Part shown: positions 6,158 to 11,970 of the stretch, piece after piece
How the letters are laid out: each line of letters opens with the position of its first letter
Position numbering within the stretch: position 1 is the stretch's first letter
Source of the DNA: DATILL01 sp035476575
GTDB taxonomy: Bacteria; Actinomycetota; Actinomycetes; Mycobacteriales; JACQDL01
DNA length: 14,851 nucleotides
Direction of reading: 5' to 3'
Assembly (NCBI GenBank): GCA_035476575.1
Contig: DATILL010000047.1
Coordinates: forward strand, 1-14,851
Translations under genes and position numbers: made by a program
The notes under the pieces: model-generated
The model's input: the letters and a program-made list of their open reading frames with translations, nothing else
What the model was told of the DNA's origin: nothing
Databases searched by the model: none

Positions 6158-7177
6158 TCAGGCGTTGCTGTGCAGCGCGGCGTTGAGCTCGATCCCGCCA
6201 CCGGACCGGTGCCTGGCCTCCAGCGCGCCGGTGACGGAGTTGCGCCAGAAGAGCAGCCCGTCCCGGCCCGACAGCGCGGCCGCCTTGACCACCTCGCCAC
6301 CGGGGAGGGTGATCTTCGAGCCAGCGGTGATGTAGCAGCCGGCCTCCACCACGCAGTCGTCGCCGAGGGAGATGCCGAGCCCGGCGTTCGCGCCGAGCAG
6401 GCAGCGCCGGCCGATCGAGATCACCTGCGTGCCGCCGCCGGACAGCGTGCCCATGATCGACGCGCCGCCGCCGACGTCCGAGCCGTCGCCGACCACCACG
6501 CCCTGGGAGACCCGGCCCTCGACCATCGAGCTGCCCAGGGTGCCGGCGTTGAAGTTGACGAAACCCTCGTGCATGACCGTGGTGCCGAGGGCGAGGTAGG
6601 CGCCGAGCCGGACCCGGTCCGCATCGGCGATACGCACCCCGGTGGGCAGCACGTAGTCGACCATCCGTGGAAACTTGTCGACGCTGTACACCGTGACCGG
6701 GCCGCCGGCCGCGCGCAGCCGCAGCCGGGTGGCCTCGAAGTCGTCCGGCGGGCACGGGCCGTGGTTGGTCCACACGACGTTCGCCAGCAGGCCGAACAGG
6801 CCGTCCAGGTTGACGCTGTTGGGCGTGACCAGCCGGTGGCTGAGCAGGTGCAGGCGCAGGTACGCGTCTCTCGCGTCGGTGGGTGGGGCGGCCAGGTCCG
6901 CGATGACGGTGCGGACGACGTCCAGCCGGACGCCGCGCCGGTCATCCTTGCCGGCCAGGGCGGCGAGGCCGGCGGGTGGCTCGTCGCCTGGGGGGCCCGG
7001 GGCTTTGCCTGGGGGGCCCGGGGCTTTGCCGGAGAGGCCCAGGGTTTCGTCGGGGAGACCCAGGGCCGGCGCGGGGTACCAGGTGTCCAGCACCCGGCCG
7101 TCCTCGGTGCTGGTGGCCAGGCCGAAGCCCCACGCGCTAACCGGTTGGCGGGTGCCGGCGGGAGGGGTGTCTGTCAC
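6158..7177 (-). CDS. dapD: 2,3,4,5-tetrahydropyridine-2,6-dicarboxylate N-succinyltransferase (DapD)
   Basis: Transfers succinyl from succinyl-CoA to tetrahydrodipicolinate, the step before DapC. The 339-residue product has an N-terminal WGFGLATSTEDGRVLDTWYPAP block and a middle domain (DAYLRLHLLSHRLVTPNSVNL, YSVDKFPRMVDYV). The C-terminal left-handed beta-helix is built from hexapeptide repeats (LGTTVMHEGFVNFNAGTLG, VVVGDGSDVGGGASIMG). E220 in MVEGRVSQG corresponds to the glutamate considered catalytic in M. tuberculosis DapD. Residues ~38-65 are an extra run of glycine/proline-rich heptads from a DNA minisatellite, which probably explains part of the excess over the ~317-residue mycobacterial protein. 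GTG at 7177 was chosen because the protein then begins like relatives and sits seven bases after a TAGCGT -10. It is divergent from dapE. Confidence 0.92.
   Translation of the reverse strand: MTDTPPAGTRQPVSAWGFGLATSTEDGRVLDTWYPAPALGLPDETLGLSGKAPGPPGKAPGPPGDEPPAGLAALAGKDDRRGVRLDVVRTVIADLAAPPTDARDAYLRLHLLSHRLVTPNSVNLDGLFGLLANVVWTNHGPCPPDDFEATRLRLRAAGGPVTVYSVDKFPRMVDYVLPTGVRIADADRVRLGAYLALGTTVMHEGFVNFNAGTLGSSMVEGRVSQGVVVGDGSDVGGGASIMGTLSGGGTQVISIGRRCLLGANAGLGISLGDDCVVEAGCYITAGSKITLPGGEVVKAAALSGRDGLLFWRNSVTGALEARHRSGGGIELNAALHSNA
6986..7069. repeat. Four 21-bp tandem units inside dapD
   Basis: Units at 6986-7006 and 7007-7027 are identical. Units at 7028-7048 and 7049-7069 are diverged (each about 15 of 21 bases matching its neighbour). 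The period of 21 bp keeps the frame and encodes heptads such as APGPPGK, APGPPGK, TLGLSGK and ALGLPDE in the N-terminal region of DapD. The perfect pair suggests recent duplication or copy-number change. Confidence 0.85.
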
Positions 7178-7184
7178 GTGCGCC

Positions 7185-7190
7185 ACGCTA
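7185..7190 (-). promoter_or_regulatory. -10 element of a leaderless dapD transcript
   Basis: On the minus strand TAGCGT is followed by seven bases and then the dapD GTG at 7177. This matches the TANNNT-N6/7-start pattern of leaderless actinobacterial genes. No convincing -35 hexamer and no Shine-Dalgarno is present. Confidence 0.5.
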
Positions 7191-7244
7191 CCGACGGATC
7201 CGCCCGACGCCAGCACCGGCCGATGCGCGGGTTGCCGGGCGGGT

Positions 7245-7250
7245 TACCCT
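7245..7250 (+). promoter_or_regulatory. -10 element of a leaderless dapE transcript
   Basis: TACCCT is followed by exactly six bases and then the dapE GTG at 7257, so transcription should begin at or next to the start codon. No Shine-Dalgarno precedes the start. The dapD -10 lies 54 bp away on the other strand, so the two polymerases would compete for this short region. Confidence 0.55.
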
Positions 7251-7256
7251 GCCGCC

Positions 7257-8318
7257 GTGCTCGATCTCGCCCTCGACGGCCCGGCCCTGACCGCCGCGCT
7301 GGTCGACGTACCCTCGGAGTCCGGCGCTGAGGCCGCCCTGGCCGACCAGGTCGAGCAGGCCCTGCGCGGCCTGCCGCACCTCGCCGTACGGCGGGACGGC
7401 GACGCGGTGCTGGCCCGTACCGACCTTGCCCGGCCCGCCCGGGTCGTCCTGGCCGGGCACCTCGACACGGTGCCGATCGCCGGCAACGTGCCGTCCAGCC
7501 AGGCCGGCGACCTCATCTACGGCTGCGGCGCCTCGGACATGAAGTCCGGTGACGCGGTGATGCTCCGGCTGGCCGCCCACGTCCGCGCGCCAGCGTACGA
7601 CGTCACCTACATCTTCTACGACTGTGAGGAGGTCGAGGCGACCCGCAACGGTCTCGGCCGGCTTGCCCGCACCCAGCCGGACTGGCTGCGCGCCGACCTC
7701 GCCATCCTGCTCGAACCCACCAACGGCGAGATCGAGGCCGGCTGCCAGGGCACGATGCGCGCCACTGTCACCGTTCCCGGCCGCCGCGCGCACAGCGCCC
7801 GGTCCTGGCTCGGCGTCAACGCCATCCACGCCGCCGTCCCGGTGCTCGACCGGCTGGTGTCGTACCGCCCGCGGGAGGTCGAGATCGACGGCTGCGGCTA
7901 CCGGGAAGGGCTCAACGCGATCGCCGTCGACGGGGGTGTCGCGGGTAACGTGATCCCGGACGAGTGCCAGGTCGGCGTCAACTACCGGTTCGCCCCGGAC
8001 CGGTCGGTCGAGCAGGCGGCAGACCACGTGCGCGAGCTGTTCGACGGGTACGACGTACGGCTCGACGACGCGGCGGCGGGCGCGCTGCCCGGGCTGGCTG
8101 CGGCCGCCGCGCGGCACTTCGTCGAGGCGATCGGGTCGACCCCGCGGGCCAAGTACGGCTGGACCGACGTGGCCCGGTTCGCCGCGCTGGGCATCCCGGC
8201 GGTCAACTACGGCCCCGGCGACCCCAACCTCGCGCACACCCGGGAGGAGCATGTCGACGCCCGCATGGTCGTACGGTGCGAGCAGCGGCTGGCCGCTTAC
8301 CTCGGCCACCCGGCCTGA
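7257..8318 (+). CDS. dapE: Succinyl-diaminopimelate desuccinylase (DapE)
   Basis: A 353-residue M20-family dinuclear zinc hydrolase that removes succinate from N-succinyl-LL-diaminopimelate, the step after DapC. Visible active-site elements are H68 and D70 in AGHLDTVP, the bridging D94 in GASDMKSG, E124 (general base) and E125 in DCEEVE, EPTNGEIE further on, and H327 in NLAHTREEH. The central lid/dimerisation region contains RRAHSARSWLGVNAIHA. This is the actinobacterial type (Rv1202-like). The start is GTG at 7257, the only sensible codon given the family N-terminus and the -10 six bases upstream. It is divergent from dapD and followed 106 bp later by the LOG gene. Confidence 0.93.
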   Translation: MLDLALDGPALTAALVDVPSESGAEAALADQVEQALRGLPHLAVRRDGDAVLARTDLARPARVVLAGHLDTVPIAGNVPSSQAGDLIYGCGASDMKSGDAVMLRLAAHVRAPAYDVTYIFYDCEEVEATRNGLGRLARTQPDWLRADLAILLEPTNGEIEAGCQGTMRATVTVPGRRAHSARSWLGVNAIHAAVPVLDRLVSYRPREVEIDGCGYREGLNAIAVDGGVAGNVIPDECQVGVNYRFAPDRSVEQAADHVRELFDGYDVRLDDAAAGALPGLAAAAARHFVEAIGSTPRAKYGWTDVARFAALGIPAVNYGPGDPNLAHTREEHVDARMVVRCEQRLAAYLGHPA

Positions 8319-8320
8319 CG

Positions 8321-8380
8321 TCGACTTGTCGGGGATAAGTCGAGCAAATCGGGCGCCGCGATGGCGAAATTCCCCCGACA
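8321..8380 (+). promoter_or_regulatory. Two mutually exclusive hairpins after dapE
   Basis: TCGACTT (8321-8327) and AAGTCGA (8337-8343) form a perfect 7-bp stem with a 9-base loop just after the dapE stop. TGTCGGGG (8327-8334) can instead pair with CCCCGACA (8373-8380), and the two pairings exclude each other. There is no T-run, so any terminator role would not be classical. Confidence 0.35.
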
Positions 8381-8412
8381 GGTGAGCCCCCTAGCCCGTC
8401 ATCCGGCGCCGC

Positions 8413-8418
8413 TACGGT
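8413..8418 (+). promoter_or_regulatory. -10 element of a leaderless LOG-gene transcript
   Basis: TACGGT is followed by six bases (GTGCCT) and then ATG at 8425, the same geometry as dapE. It favours ATG 8425 over the GTG at 8419. A -35 is not obvious. Confidence 0.5.
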
Positions 8419-8424
8419 GTGCCT

Positions 8425-9198
8425 ATGACGTCCGCCCATCCTCCTGAGAGACATCCCGGCCCAGCGGTGCTGCGGCGCAAGCAGGTGCCCCGCAGCACCA
8501 CCGACCAGCGGCTGCTGGACCAGCGCGGTGCCTCGGACTGGGTGCACACCGACCCGTGGCGGGTGCTCCGGATCCAGGCGGAGTTCGTCGAGGGCTTCGG
8601 CCTGCTGGCCGAGCTGCCGCGGGCGGTCAGCGTCTTCGGCAGCGCCCGCACCCGCCCCGACGACCCGGACTACGTGGCCGGGATGCGGCTCGGCCGCGCG
8701 CTGGCCGGCGCCGGGTTCGCGGTGATCACCGGTGGCGGGCCGGGGGTGATGGAGGCGGTCAACCGGGGTGCCTCCGAGGCCGGCGGGGTCAGCGTCGGCC
8801 TCGGCATCGAGCTGCCGTTCGAGCAGCGGCTGAACGACTGGGTCGACATCGGGATCAACTTCCGCTACTTCTTCACCCGCAAGACGATGTTCGTCAAGTA
8901 CGCCCAGGCGTTCGTCATCCTGCCCGGCGGGTTCGGCACGCTGGACGAGACCTTCGAGGCGCTCACCCTGGTGCAGACCGGCAAGGTCACCCGCTTCCCG
9001 GTGGTCCTGCTCGGGACGGCGTACTGGTCCGGGCTGCTAGCCTGGCTGCGCGACTCGGTCAGCGTTGCCGGCAACATCAACCCAGCCGACCTGGACCTCG
9101 TCACGCTCACCGACGACGTCGACGAGGCGATCCGGATCATCGTCGCGGCCGACCGGGCCAGCGACGAGCAGCTCACGGCCAGCGGCAACGGCACCTGA
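8425..9198 (+). CDS. LOG-family protein (TIGR00730; cytokinin-nucleotide phosphoribohydrolase type)
   Basis: A 257-residue cytoplasmic Rossmann-fold protein of the lysine-decarboxylase-like/LOG family. Characterised members cleave cytokinin riboside 5'-monophosphates or similar nucleotides to the free base; M. tuberculosis Rv1205 is a homologue in the same relative position. Motifs are VSVFGSARTRPDD (about 68-80), GGGPGVMEAVNRGA (103-116), TRKTMFVKYA (151-160) and the family signature PGGFGTLDE (167-175), which holds the catalytic Glu and phosphate-binding glycines. The ~45-residue N-terminal extension is usual for the actinobacterial long form. Start ATG 8425 follows the -10 by six bases. 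The true substrate here is unknown. Confidence 0.85.
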   Translation: MTSAHPPERHPGPAVLRRKQVPRSTTDQRLLDQRGASDWVHTDPWRVLRIQAEFVEGFGLLAELPRAVSVFGSARTRPDDPDYVAGMRLGRALAGAGFAVITGGGPGVMEAVNRGASEAGGVSVGLGIELPFEQRLNDWVDIGINFRYFFTRKTMFVKYAQAFVILPGGFGTLDETFEALTLVQTGKVTRFPVVLLGTAYWSGLLAWLRDSVSVAGNINPADLDLVTLTDDVDEAIRIIVAADRASDEQLTASGNGT

Positions 9199-9205
9199 CC
9201 TCCCC

Positions 9206-9280
9206 ACGATCATCATCCCTAACGATCATCGAGCTGTGGTCGCCAGCAGAGATCGACTGACGACAACAACCCGATGATCG
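9206..9280. repeat. CGATCATC direct and inverted repeats between convergent genes
   Basis: ACGATCATC occurs at 9206-9214 and 9222-9230, and its inverse GATGATCG at 9273-9280. CCCAC plus GATCATC on the left can pair with GATGATC plus GTGGG on the right with a small bulge. The stretch lies between the LOG gene and the convergent DUF5666-like gene, so a bidirectional terminator is possible, though the loop is long. Confidence 0.35.
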
Positions 9281-9314
9281 GCGTGGGAGACCCGGGGGGC
9301 GGGGAGGCGCTGGG

Positions 9315-9845
9315 TCAGGTCCGGACGATGAGGCGGGTCGCAGTCAGCGTGTCGCCGTCCTTGCGGGCCAGGACGGCGGCGGTGTTGCCGACCGTGACGC
9401 CATCGATGGCCTTCGCGTCGCCGTTCACCCTGACCTTGGTGCTCGCGACGATCGGGTACGTCGCCGTGTAGCCGTCGTCGCTCTTCACCGTGACCGAGCT
9501 GCTCGACACTGCGGTGACCTGGCCGCGCTGCACCACCATGGTCACCGGCTTGCCGTCCTTGCCCTTGATCACGAGCTCGCCATGCTCGATCCGCCGGGCT
9601 AGCAGGCCACCGCTCAGCCTCGGGTGGGCACCGGCCTTCGGGCGGTCTGGGCGGTCCAGGCGGCCGGGGTTGCCCGGGCTGCTCGGGTTGTTTGGGGCGG
9701 AGGTCGCCGCCGGTGTGGGCGTGGGGTCGGAGACCGCCGATGCGATGCCGAAGCCGGCCGCCGTACCGCCACCCAGGACGAGCCCGATGGCGAGCGCCAC
9801 CCCGGCCTTGCCGAGAAACGTCGTCGTAGTCACGCCGTCCACCAT
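9315..9845 (-). CDS. Membrane-anchored or secreted DUF5666-like small protein
   Basis: A 176-residue protein of unknown function. A hydrophobic segment at ~13-37 (GKAGVALAIGLVLGGGTAAGFGIASA) is a signal anchor or uncleaved signal peptide. Residues ~38-72 are a proline/serine/asparagine-rich low-complexity linker. Residues ~85-176 form a small beta domain (GELVIKGKDGKPVTMVVQRGQVTAV, SVTVKSDDGYTATYPI, TKVRVNG, VTVGNTAAVLARKDGDTLTATRLI) that reads like DUF5666 domains. ATG at 9845 is used; GTG at 9833, preceded by GGTGGA, is an equally good start and would shorten it by four residues. It is convergent with the LOG gene and lies 54 bp after folP2 on the same strand, so the two may share a transcript. 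Confidence 0.7.
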   Translation of the reverse strand: MVDGVTTTTFLGKAGVALAIGLVLGGGTAAGFGIASAVSDPTPTPAATSAPNNPSSPGNPGRLDRPDRPKAGAHPRLSGGLLARRIEHGELVIKGKDGKPVTMVVQRGQVTAVSSSSVTVKSDDGYTATYPIVASTKVRVNGDAKAIDGVTVGNTAAVLARKDGDTLTATRLIVRT

Positions 9846-9899
9846 GCGCCAGCGACGGTCGGCCGCGGGTTGGTTCCATGTTCGGAGTCTGTAAGACCG

Positions 9900-10763
9900 T
9901 CAGGCCAGGCCGCGCCGGCACACCGCCGGCTCGCGGGTGCCGCGGATCGCGGCGACCATGTCCAGCACCCGCCGGGCGGCCCGCACCTGGTGCACCCGGA
10001 ACACCCGCGCGCCTAGCCAGGCGCAGACCGCGAGCGTCGCCAGGGTGCCCTCCAGCCGCTCGCCGGCCGGCAGGTCGAGCGTCTCGCCGATGAAGTCCTT
10101 GTTCGACGCGGCTACCAGCACCGGCCAGCCGGTGGCCACCAGCTCGGGCAGCCGCCGGGTCAGCTCCAGCGAGTGCCGGGTGTTCTTGCCGAAGTCGTGG
10201 GTCGGGTCGACCAGGATGCTTCCCCGCGGCACGCCGAGGCCCGCCGCCCGCTCGGCCAGCCCGGTCACCGTGCCGATCACGTCCGCCACCACGTCGGCGT
10301 ACGTCGTCCGGTGCGGGTCGGTCCGCGGCGCCAGCCCGCCCGTGTGGCTGCATACGAGGCCGACGCCGGTCTCGGCCGCCACCTCGGCCAGGGCTGGGTC
10401 GGCGCCGGCCCAGGTGTCGTTGAGCAGGTTCGCGCCGGCCGGCACCACCTCCCGGGCCACCTCGGCGCGCCAGGTGTCCACGCTGATCACCAGCTTCGGG
10501 TGCCGGTCGCGGACCAGCCCGACGAAGCCGGCGACCCGGTCGATCTCCTCGGCCGCCCCGACCGGCTCTCCATACCCCGCCTTGACCCCGCCGATGTCGA
10601 CGATGTCCGCCCCGTCGGCGACCGCCTGGTCCACCGCGGCGAGCGCCGCCTCGGTCGAGTACGTCGCGCCGCGGTCGTAGAACGAGTCCGGCGTGCGGTT
10701 GACGATCGCCATCACCACCAGCTCGGTGTCGGCGAACTCGCGCGGTCCGAGCCTCAGGGTCAC
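9900..10763 (-). CDS. folP2: Dihydropteroate synthase-like protein, FolP2 type
   Basis: A 287-residue TIM-barrel protein of the pterin-binding family. It retains counterparts of DHPS active-site residues: N22 in VNRTPDSF, D96 in SVDTW, N115 in LNDTW, DPTHDFGK (186-193), K222 in SNKDFIGETLD and the RVHQV near the C-terminus. Loop 2, normally GGESTRPG, is GGVKAGYG (58-65), so the Thr-Arg pair that contacts p-aminobenzoate is missing. The same change and the SNKDFIGETLD motif are what I recall of M. tuberculosis FolP2 (Rv1207), reported to lack DHPS activity. The real substrate is unknown. GTG at 10763 is fixed by GAGGAGGG seven bases upstream. The gene is divergent from the DivIVA-like gene, whereas in M. 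tuberculosis the two are co-oriented with gpgS between. Confidence 0.88.
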   Translation of the reverse strand: MTLRLGPREFADTELVVMAIVNRTPDSFYDRGATYSTEAALAAVDQAVADGADIVDIGGVKAGYGEPVGAAEEIDRVAGFVGLVRDRHPKLVISVDTWRAEVAREVVPAGANLLNDTWAGADPALAEVAAETGVGLVCSHTGGLAPRTDPHRTTYADVVADVIGTVTGLAERAAGLGVPRGSILVDPTHDFGKNTRHSLELTRRLPELVATGWPVLVAASNKDFIGETLDLPAGERLEGTLATLAVCAWLGARVFRVHQVRAARRVLDMVAAIRGTREPAVCRRGLA

Positions 10764-10770
10764 GGCGGAT

Positions 10771-10778
10771 CCCTCCTC
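10771..10778 (-). promoter_or_regulatory. Ribosome binding site of folP2
   Basis: GAGGAGGG on the minus strand lies seven bases before the GTG at 10763. It is among the best Shine-Dalgarno sequences in the window and fixes the start. Confidence 0.75.
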
Positions 10779-10816
10779 GGCGGTACGGCGAGCCCAGCGG
10801 CACGGCGACCCGGGCG

Positions 10817-10843
10817 TACGGGCGGTACGGGCGGTACGGGCGA
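10817..10843. repeat. 9-bp tandem repeat, three units
   Basis: TACGGGCGG at 10817-10825 and 10826-10834, then TACGGGCGA at 10835-10843. It sits in the 122-bp divergent region between folP2 and the DivIVA-like gene. GGCGGTACGGCG just upstream (around 10789) looks like a further degenerate unit. Confidence 0.7.
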
Positions 10844-10873
10844 CCATGCTGGTCGGCGGTCCGGCTAGCGTGA

Positions 10874-10879
10874 CACGAT
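10874..10879 (+). promoter_or_regulatory. Possible -10 of the DivIVA-like gene
   Basis: CACGAT is followed by six bases and then the GTG at 10886, which fits leaderless geometry but lacks the first T of TANNNT. TAGCGT at 10866-10871 is the alternative and would give a very short leader. Confidence 0.25.
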
Positions 10880-10885
10880 CGGCGG

Positions 10886-11245
10886 GTGAGCACGCTGCTG
10901 GTGTACCTGCTCGGCATGATTCTGGTCGGCGGGGTGCTGTTCCTGATTGCCTCGTTCGTGTTCGGCCGGGGTGAGGCGCTGGCCCCCATGCCGCCGGACG
11001 CCGTACCGGTCGAGCTGCCCGAGGACCGGCCCACCACGGCCGACGACATCCGGCTGCTGCGGCTGCCCGTGGTGCTGCGGGGGTACCGGATGCACGAGGT
11101 CGACTGGGTCCTGGACAAGCTGGCCGGAGAGCTGGAGCTGCGCGACGCCGAGATCCGCCGGCTGCGCGCCGAGCTGGCCCGCGACCCGCTGCCGGCCGAG
11201 GCCGAGGAGGAGCCGCCGATCTGGGTGCCCCGCTCCGGTGGCTGA
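10886..11245 (+). CDS. DivIVA-domain small membrane protein (Rv1209-like)
   Basis: A 119-residue protein. One N-terminal transmembrane helix (about 4-27, LLVYLLGMILVGGVLFLIASFVFG) is followed by a short acidic linker. A DivIVA-like segment follows (VLRGYRMHEVDWVLDKLAGELELRDAEIRRLRAEL, about 68-102) that should form a coiled coil. The RGYR...EVD motif resembles the lipid/curvature-binding start of DivIVA/Wag31 proteins, so a role near the growing pole or septum is possible but not shown. It occupies the position of M. tuberculosis Rv1209 immediately before tagA. GTG at 10886 is the only sensible start. Its last eight bases overlap the tag start, implying coupling. Confidence 0.85.
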   Translation: MSTLLVYLLGMILVGGVLFLIASFVFGRGEALAPMPPDAVPVELPEDRPTTADDIRLLRLPVVLRGYRMHEVDWVLDKLAGELELRDAEIRRLRAELARDPLPAEAEEEPPIWVPRSGG

Positions 11246-11837
11246 GCCCACGTCGCGGTCCACAGTGGACGGTGTGCTGCTCGGGCCGGATGGCCGGGGC
11301 AGGTGCGGCTGGGCCAGCGGCGCGCCGGAGTACCTCGCCTACCATGACGAGGAGTGGGGCACGGCGCTGCACGGCGACGGCGCGCTGTTCGAACGGCTGT
11401 CGCTGGAGGCCTTCCAGGCCGGGCTGTCCTGGCTGACGATCCTGCGCAAGCGGCCGGCGTTCCGGGCGGCGTTCGACGACTTCCGGCTGGGCGCCGTCGC
11501 GGCGTACGGCGAGGACGACGTACGCCGGCTGCTCGCCGATCCCGGGATCGTGCGCAACCGGGCCAAGATCGAGGCGACCATCGCGAACGCCCGAGCCGCC
11601 GAGAAGGTGACCGAGGGCCTGTCCACGCTGCTGTGGAGCTTCGCGCCGGCCCCGCGCGCCCGGCCGCGGTCGGTGGCCGAGGTGCCGGCCAGCACCGCGG
11701 AGTCCGCGGCGATGGCGAAGGAGCTGAAACGGCGCGGCTTCCGGTTCGTCGGGCCGACCACGGCGTACGCGCTGATGCAGGCCACCGGCATGGTCGACGA
11801 CCACATCGCTGGCTGCTGGCGCGCCGCACTGTCCTAG
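11238..11837 (+). CDS. tag: DNA-3-methyladenine glycosylase I
   Basis: A 199-residue base-excision repair glycosylase that removes 3-methyladenine from alkylated DNA. The zinc-snap residues of E. coli Tag have counterparts: C23 in RCGWA, H36 in YHDEEWG, and H189 and C193 in DDHIAGC. The catalytic glutamate is E57 in LSLEAFQAGLSW. Also visible are LTILRKRPAFRAAF, IVRNRAKIEATIANA and LKRRGFRFVGPTTAYALMQATG. GTG at 11238 overlaps the upstream stop by eight bases and suits coupled translation. GTGs at 11265 and 11274 are shorter alternatives still before C23. The stop codon sits in the first ACTGTCCTAG repeat. Confidence 0.93.
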   Translation: MAEPTSRSTVDGVLLGPDGRGRCGWASGAPEYLAYHDEEWGTALHGDGALFERLSLEAFQAGLSWLTILRKRPAFRAAFDDFRLGAVAAYGEDDVRRLLADPGIVRNRAKIEATIANARAAEKVTEGLSTLLWSFAPAPRARPRSVAEVPASTAESAAMAKELKRRGFRFVGPTTAYALMQATGMVDDHIAGCWRAALS

Positions 11838-11914
11838 CCGGACTGTCCTAGCCGCACTGTCCTCAGCCGTACAGCCAGCAGCAGTACTGTCCTCAGTGGA
11901 CTGTACTGTCCTAG
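11828..11914. repeat. Five ACTGTCCT(A/CA)G repeats in a convergent intergenic gap
   Basis: ACTGTCCTAG occurs at 11828, 11842 and 11905, and ACTGTCCTCAG at 11856 and 11886. The first three are 14 bp apart. The first contains the TAG stop of tag; the others fill the 133-bp gap between tag and the convergent crotonase gene. There are no matches inside neighbouring genes beyond short chance ones. Confidence 0.8.
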
Positions 11915-11940
11915 GTGCCCCCACCGTCCTGGCTGGACAG
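11906..11940. terminator. Possible bidirectional terminator hairpin between tag and the crotonase gene
   Basis: CTGTCC at 11906-11911 pairs with GGACAG at 11935-11940. Inside, GGTG (11914-11917) can pair with CACC (11922-11925) around a C-rich loop. There is no strong T-run on either side, so this is a weak call based on position between convergent genes. Confidence 0.35.
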
Positions 11941-11970
11941 CACGTCCCCGGTGGACGGCGGCGCCAGGGC

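Noticed and set aside
9226..11829. Very long minus-strand open frames spanning folP2 to tag
   Set aside because: They cross several well-supported genes in other frames and contain low-complexity translations typical of high-GC shadows.
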